NCBI GenBank assembly: GCA_029263035.1
Contig: JAJCYF010000025.1
Span: 1-24,660 of the forward strand
DNA: 24,660 nucleotides
Reading direction: 5' to 3'
DNA from: Actinomycetes bacterium
GTDB lineage: Bacteria > Actinomycetota > CADDZG01 > JAHWKV01
The first letter of the stretch is position 1. Each line of letters starts with the position of its first letter. The position numbers were made by a program, and so were the translations under genes. The notes beneath the pieces are model-generated. The model made no database searches, had not been told where the DNA came from, and worked only from the letters and a program-made list of their open reading frames with translations. Positions 20,927 through 24,660 of this stretch are shown here, piece by piece.

Positions 20927-23071
20927 GTGGAATCCAGCGGTAACTTCGATGTGGCGGTGGTCGGCGGCAGCATTGCAGGTTCCACTGCGGCAACTCTTTA
21001 CGCACGCAAGGGGCTGAAAGTCGCCCTGATCGAGGCCCGGGCCAACCCCGACGCCTATAAATCCCTGTGCACCCATTTCATCCAGCCCTGCGCCACGCCC
21101 ACCATCGAGCGCCTGGGCGTTGCGGACGAGTTGGAGGCGGCCGGAGCGGTCCGCAACTCGCTGGAGATGTGGAACCGCTGGGGCTGGATCCGCCGGCCGG
21201 ACGAAGCCGGGGCGGCGTACGGCTACAGCATCCGCCGGGAGAAGCTCGACCCCATCCTCCGTAATACCGCGGCCGCCACGCCCGGGGTCACCTACCTGCC
21301 GGGCAGAACGGCCACCGGGCTGGTTCGGGACGGCGAGCGGGTGATCGGCATCGAGATTCGGGACTCCGAGGGGAACCTGTCCACGGTCTCCGCCGCGCTG
21401 GTGGTCGCCGCCGACGGGCGCCACTCCAAGGTGGCCGGGCTGGCGGGGGTGGGGGCCCGGGAGATTCCGAACAAGCGTTCCGGCTACTTTGCCTACTTCG
21501 AGGGAATCCCCAACCCGGGAACAAACGCCGCCCGGACCTGGTTTCTGGACCCCGACGTCGCCTACGTGTTCCCCAACGAGGACGGCGTCAGTGTGCTGGC
21601 CTGCATGTTCGGCCGCAAGCAGAAGCTCGACTGGTTCCGCAAGGACCTCACCGGCAACCTCCGCCGCTCCTTTGAGCGCCTCCCCGACGGGCCGGATCTC
21701 ACCAACGCTAAGCAGATCTCCAAAGTCATCGGCGCGGTCGACCTGCCCAACTTCTGGAGGAGCCCCGGGCCGGAGGGGCTGACGTTTGCCGGCGACGCCC
21801 TGGTGGCGTCCGACCCGCTGTTCGGGGTCGGCTGCGGCTGGGCGTTCCAGGAGGCCGAGTGGCTGGTCGAGAGTACCGCCGCGCACCTGGGCAACCGGGC
21901 TGAACTCAAGAAAGCCGTCGGGCGGTACCGGGCCGTCGTACGAAAGGAGATCCTGGCGCACTTCCTCATGACCAGCGAGTACAGCCTGAACCGGCGCTAC
22001 AACCCGGCGGAGAAGCTGCTGTTCTCGGCGGCGGCGAGGGATCCCAAGCTGGCTAACGTGATCCACGATTTCGGCGGCCGAATAATCCCGGTGAAAAAGC
22101 TGATCTCGCCGGTGACGATGGGGCGAGCGGCGATGGTGAACCTGCGCTCGCGACCCGACCGGGACGAGATTCGCCGGAACCGCACCCTCGCCCGGCAGGT
22201 GATGACCCCGGCGGAGCCCATAGGTCTCAGGCGCAACAGCGTGGAGGTGGCGGGCATCGTTTCGCCCTACATCGAGTCCGGCCCCCAGGGCGCCCGTGAG
22301 GCCGTGGTTTTCGTCCACGGCAACCCCGGTTCGTCGGAGGACTTCGCCGGCCTGGTCGGCGAGGCGGGCAAGCTCACCAGAGCGGTGGCGCTCGACATGC
22401 CCGGGTTCGGCAGAGCCGGCAAGCCCGAAGGGTTCGACTACACGGTTGAGGGCTACGCCGCCCACCTGGGAAAGATGCTGGTGGAACTGGGGATCGACCG
22501 GGCCCACCTGGTCGCCCATGACTTCGGCGGACCGTGGGCGCTGGCGTGGGCCGCTGCAAACCCCGCCGCCTACGCCAGCGCCACCCTCATCAACACCGGC
22601 GTTCTGCTCGGCTACCGGTGGCACTACCTGGCGAAGATCTGGCAGACCCCGGTTGTGGGGGAGCTGTTCAACGCCGCTTCCACTGCTCCGGCGTTCCGGC
22701 TGTTGCTGCGGCACGGCAACTCCGGTGGTCTCCCCCGGGACTTCCTTGACCGCATGTACGCCGACTTTGACGCCCGCACCAAGCGGGCAGTCTTGAAGCT
22801 TTACCGGGCCAGCCGGCATCCGGAGGCGCAGTTTCAGCAGCTTCGTGCGGTTTTGAGCACGCTGGACCGGCCGGTGCTGGTGATCTGGGGCAAGAACGAC
22901 CCCTACATCGGACACGAACAGGCAGACGGCCAGCGCAAAACCTTTCCGAACGCCAAGGTGGTGATGCTGGAGGGGAGCGGTCACTGGCCGTTCGTGGACA
23001 ACCCGAAGGCGGTTCAGGAGGCGGTGATCCCGTTCCTTGCCGAAGCCGTGACCTCCCGGCAGCCCGCCTGA
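20927..23071 (+). CDS. FAD-dependent oxidoreductase fused to alpha/beta-hydrolase (Asp nucleophile)
   Basis: A 714-residue two-enzyme fusion. Residues 1 to ~420 are a geranylgeranyl-reductase/aromatic-hydroxylase-like flavoprotein with dinucleotide loop VVGGSIAGSTAA (11-22), family block KSLCTHFIQP, the DG motif (D163-G164) and the FAD-ribityl GD motif (G289-D290). Residues ~436-714 are an alpha/beta-hydrolase: oxyanion HGNP (464-467), nucleophile elbow AHDFGG with D532, acid D658 (WGKNDP) and His686 (GSGHWPFVDNP). An Asp rather than Ser nucleophile points to the epoxide-hydrolase/haloalkane-dehalogenase group. An epoxidising flavin half feeding an epoxide-opening half is an attractive but unproved idea. 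The GTG at 20927 is chosen with AGGAAGG upstream. It has its own promoter, and the HxlR regulator gene follows 45 bases later. Confidence 0.88.
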   Translation: MESSGNFDVAVVGGSIAGSTAATLYARKGLKVALIEARANPDAYKSLCTHFIQPCATPTIERLGVADELEAAGAVRNSLEMWNRWGWIRRPDEAGAAYGYSIRREKLDPILRNTAAATPGVTYLPGRTATGLVRDGERVIGIEIRDSEGNLSTVSAALVVAADGRHSKVAGLAGVGAREIPNKRSGYFAYFEGIPNPGTNAARTWFLDPDVAYVFPNEDGVSVLACMFGRKQKLDWFRKDLTGNLRRSFERLPDGPDLTNAKQISKVIGAVDLPNFWRSPGPEGLTFAGDALVASDPLFGVGCGWAFQEAEWLVESTAAHLGNRAELKKAVGRYRAVVRKEILAHFLMTSEYSLNRRYNPAEKLLFSAAARDPKLANVIHDFGGRIIPVKKLISPVTMGRAAMVNLRSRPDRDEIRRNRTLARQVMTPAEPIGLRRNSVEVAGIVSPYIESGPQGAREAVVFVHGNPGSSEDFAGLVGEAGKLTRAVALDMPGFGRAGKPEGFDYTVEGYAAHLGKMLVELGIDRAHLVAHDFGGPWALAWAAANPAAYASATLINTGVLLGYRWHYLAKIWQTPVVGELFNAASTAPAFRLLLRHGNSGGLPRDFLDRMYADFDARTKRAVLKLYRASRHPEAQFQQLRAVLSTLDRPVLVIWGKNDPYIGHEQADGQRKTFPNAKVVMLEGSGHWPFVDNPKAVQEAVIPFLAEAVTSRQPA

Positions 23072-23102
23072 CGGCGGGAGAGCCGGGCTTCGGGGAGCGG
23101 TC

Positions 23103-23108
23103 TACACT
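23103..23108 (+). promoter_or_regulatory. -10 box of the HxlR regulator gene
   Basis: TACACT followed by eight bases and ATG at 23117. No ribosome site is present, so the message is likely leaderless or nearly so. No -35 seen. Confidence 0.4.
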
Positions 23109-23116
23109 GCCCAGCT

Positions 23117-24124
23117 ATGGGGAAGCGAACCTACGGACAGTTTGAAAGCCTTGCCCGCGCCCTGGATCTGGTCGGGGAGCGCTGGACGCTGCTACTGGTC
23201 AGAGAGTTGATGCTCGGCCCCCGGCGTTACAAAGACCTGCTCGACGGGCTCCCGGGGATCGGCACCAACCTTCTGGCGAAACGCCTTCAGGACCTGGAGG
23301 CCGAGGGGCTGGTGCAAAAGCGGCAGCTTCCGCCGCCCTCCGGGGCGGTCGTCTATGAGCTCACCGAGCGGGGGATCAAGCTCGAGCCGGCGCTTCTGGA
23401 GCTTGCCCGCTGGGGCATGGAGACCATGGATGCCCCGGCCGCGGAGGACGTTCTCCGGCCGGGCTGGGGGGTGCTTGCCATGCGGTCGACCTTCAACGCC
23501 CGGGCCGCCGCCGGGGTGAGGGAGATCTACGAGTTCCGCATCGACGAGGACACCTTTCAGCTCCGGGTCGAAGACGGAAGCCTCCACACCTACCAGGGTT
23601 CCGAGGGCCGCCCGGACCTGGTGATCTCGACCGACGTGGAGACCCTGATGGCGATGGGTGCCCGCCAGGTCAGCCCCATGGAGGCGGCCGCCCAGGGCAA
23701 GGCGGTGGTGCAGGGCAGTGAGGAGGCGGCGCTGCGGTGTGTCGAGATCTTCGGCTTTCCCAGGCCGATGCCCGAGGAGTCCGAGGGCCCCCGGGCGCCG
23801 GGATGGGCGGCTCTGGCGATGCGGGCAACCTTCCGTCCCGAGCTGGCCCGCGGCGTCGGTGAGACCTACCAGATGGTCATCGACGGCGATGCATTCAACG
23901 TCACGGTCACCGGTGAGCAGGTGCAGACTGCCCAGGGCTGGGCTCCCGACCCGGCGTTCACTCTGACGACCGACGTCAGGACCTTCCTGGCGATAGCCGC
24001 CGGGCAGGCGAACCCGCTGGACGTGATCGTTTCGGGGGTAGCCCGGGTGGAGGGCAACATCGCGGCTGCCATCCGTTGTATCGAAATCTTCGGGTTCTCC
24101 AACCGGGACCCGGGCGGCGGCTGA
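23117..24124 (+). CDS. HxlR-family regulator with two tandem SCP2-like domains
   Basis: A 335-residue transcription factor. Residues ~1-100 are an HxlR/MarR-like winged helix, with ALDLVGERWTLLLVRELMLG and FESLARALD, then RYKDLLDGLPGIGTNLLAKR as the recognition region. Residues ~116-216 and ~229-330 are two homologous SCP2-like sterol-carrier folds: GWGVLAMRSTF / GWAALAMRATF open them, LVISTDVETLMAM / FTLTTDVRTFLAI are in the middle, and ALRCVEIFGF / AIRCIEIFGF close them. Regulators of this type with one such domain are known, as recalled; the duplication is unusual. The SCP2 part should bind a hydrophobic ligand and switch DNA binding. Position just after the FAD-hydrolase gene suggests control of that gene through the CATATAG repeats (inference). 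Confidence 0.9.
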   Translation: MGKRTYGQFESLARALDLVGERWTLLLVRELMLGPRRYKDLLDGLPGIGTNLLAKRLQDLEAEGLVQKRQLPPPSGAVVYELTERGIKLEPALLELARWGMETMDAPAAEDVLRPGWGVLAMRSTFNARAAAGVREIYEFRIDEDTFQLRVEDGSLHTYQGSEGRPDLVISTDVETLMAMGARQVSPMEAAAQGKAVVQGSEEAALRCVEIFGFPRPMPEESEGPRAPGWAALAMRATFRPELARGVGETYQMVIDGDAFNVTVTGEQVQTAQGWAPDPAFTLTTDVRTFLAIAAGQANPLDVIVSGVARVEGNIAAAIRCIEIFGFSNRDPGGG

Positions 24125-24127
24125 CGG

Positions 24128-24142
24128 AACCCCCGAGGGGTT
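24128..24142. terminator. Short hairpin after the HxlR gene
   Basis: AACCCC-CGA-GGGGTT, a six-base perfect stem four bases after the stop codon. There is no T run beyond the two stem Ts, so it is at best a weak terminator. TAGCAT at 24142-24147, beginning in its last base, could be the -10 of the next gene. Confidence 0.35.
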
Positions 24143-24160
24143 AGCATCCGTCCAACAGCC

Positions 24161-24660
24161 ATGAAAACTCTTCGTGCCCTCACCGTGGGGCTGCTCACGC
24201 CGATGCTGGTAGCCGCCTTCCCGGCTGCCGCCGTGGCTTCGTGTGCGGTGCAGCTTCCCCTGACCGAAAGCCTGGCCGCCTCCAGCACCGTATTCACCGG
24301 GACCGTCGTGGCCGTCGACGGCGGCGACCGGATAGCCACCGTTCTGGTCGACGAGGTGTGGAAGGGCGGGCCGCTGCCCGAGCAGGTGGAGGTCCGGGGA
24401 GGACCGGGCGATCCCCAGAGCATCACCTCGGTGGACCGGTCGTTCGGCCGCGGCGACAAGTACCTGTTCGTGCCGATCAACGACACGCCGCCGTTCCAGG
24501 ACAATGCATGCACCGCCACCCGGGAGTACTCCCCCGAGCTGGAGGAGTCCCGCCCTCTGGACGTCTCGGGGGCGGAAGGAAAGGGTGGGCAGGCCCCGGA
24601 CGCCGGCGACCCGGTCGCGCAGGCGGACGAGGGGCCGAGCCAGGCTACCAAGGGCCTGCT
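24161..24660 (+). CDS. Secreted NTR/TIMP-like domain protein (3'-truncated by window edge)
   Basis: The frame from ATG 24161 has no stop before the window ends, giving at least 166 codons. It opens with a Sec signal peptide (MKTLRALTVGLLTPMLVAAF, then PAAAVAS). The mature part starts near SCAVQLPL and reads SSTVFTGTVVAVDG, ATVLVDEVWKGG, VEVRGGPGD and GDKYLFVPIND. This is the pattern of bacterial OB-fold proteins related to the NTR/TIMP domain, which typically start with a Cys after the signal. A second Cys (NACTATREY) could pair with it. A Pro/Glu/Gly-rich linker follows, often leading to a C-terminal membrane anchor in such proteins, but that part lies outside. The function of bacterial members is unknown. 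No ribosome site is visible; the message may have a very short leader from TAGCAT at 24142. Confidence 0.75.
   Translation, partial: MKTLRALTVGLLTPMLVAAFPAAAVASCAVQLPLTESLAASSTVFTGTVVAVDGGDRIATVLVDEVWKGGPLPEQVEVRGGPGDPQSITSVDRSFGRGDKYLFVPINDTPPFQDNACTATREYSPELEESRPLDVSGAEGKGGQAPDAGDPVAQADEGPSQATKGL

Noticed and set aside
20909..22984. A 691-codon open frame on the minus strand opposite the FAD-hydrolase gene
   Set aside because: Its product is rich in low-complexity Gly/Val/Arg and matches no family, while the plus strand carries complete motif sets. Long antisense frames are expected in very GC-rich coding DNA.
23063..23078. CCCGCC-TGAC-GGCGGG hairpin spanning the stop codon of the FAD-hydrolase gene
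   Set aside because: Six base pairs without a T run, in sequence where such GC stems are common; not enough to call a terminator.
1..24660. Search for tRNA, rRNA, CRISPR array, insertion sequences, phage genes or attachment sites
   Set aside because: No such signals were found by reading both strands; repeats noted are local promoter or leader elements only.

Overview
The window is a GC-rich (about two-thirds G+C by eye), densely packed bacterial chromosome segment. It looks like a high-GC actinobacterium. The evidence is strong GC bias at third codon positions, many GTG/TTG starts, several genes whose -10 box sits 6-8 bases before the start codon (leaderless or nearly so), a furA-katG pair, a class II GlpX fructose-bisphosphatase and a relic resembling an F420-dependent oxidoreductase. 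No tRNA, rRNA, CRISPR array, transposase or prophage gene was seen. It reads as ordinary chromosome with several unusual small operons. The genus cannot be fixed from sequence alone.

Layout. 1-2314: the 3' part of an FtsX-like ABC permease, then a lipoprotein with a Vgb-like beta-propeller. 2453-4515: a translationally coupled pair, a free-standing SCP2 lipid-carrier protein and a carotenoid-oxygenase-fold protein in which two of the four iron-binding histidines are replaced. 4512-6449: a VOC protein, a short relic of a deazaflavin-oxidoreductase gene, a TfoX-N protein and glpX. 6523-9247: the furA-katG peroxide-defence operon with a leaderless promoter and a palindrome inside it. 9268-11195 (minus strand): a patatin-like lipase coupled to a PlsC-type acyltransferase, a plausible lipid deacylation/reacylation pair. 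11253-15357: a UBP-type zinc finger, a STAS anti-anti-sigma protein, MTA phosphorylase, a TPR-LuxR regulator and a membrane protein, closed by a strong bidirectional terminator. 15429-17342: a DEAD-box RNA helicase with a repeat-bearing leader, diverging from a small membrane protein.

17406-20846 is the most intriguing block. It is a tight operon of an acyl-CoA-dehydrogenase-like flavoprotein with a disordered N-terminal extension, a PhnD/SsuA-type solute-binding protein with no signal peptide, and a fusion of a TusA-like domain without cysteines to a ferritin-like di-iron domain. It looks like an oxidative pathway of unknown substrate. It is followed by a separately promoted 714-residue fusion of an FAD monooxygenase/reductase with an alpha/beta-hydrolase that carries an aspartate nucleophile (20927-23071). 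Next comes an HxlR regulator carrying two tandem SCP2-like domains (23117-24124), which may sense a hydrophobic ligand and act on the direct repeats in the fusion gene's promoter. The window ends inside a secreted NTR/TIMP-like protein.

Hydrophobic-ligand chemistry recurs across the window: SCP2 domains, a carotenoid-oxygenase fold, lipase/acyltransferase, ACAD-like and FAD enzymes. Whether these modules act together is inference.
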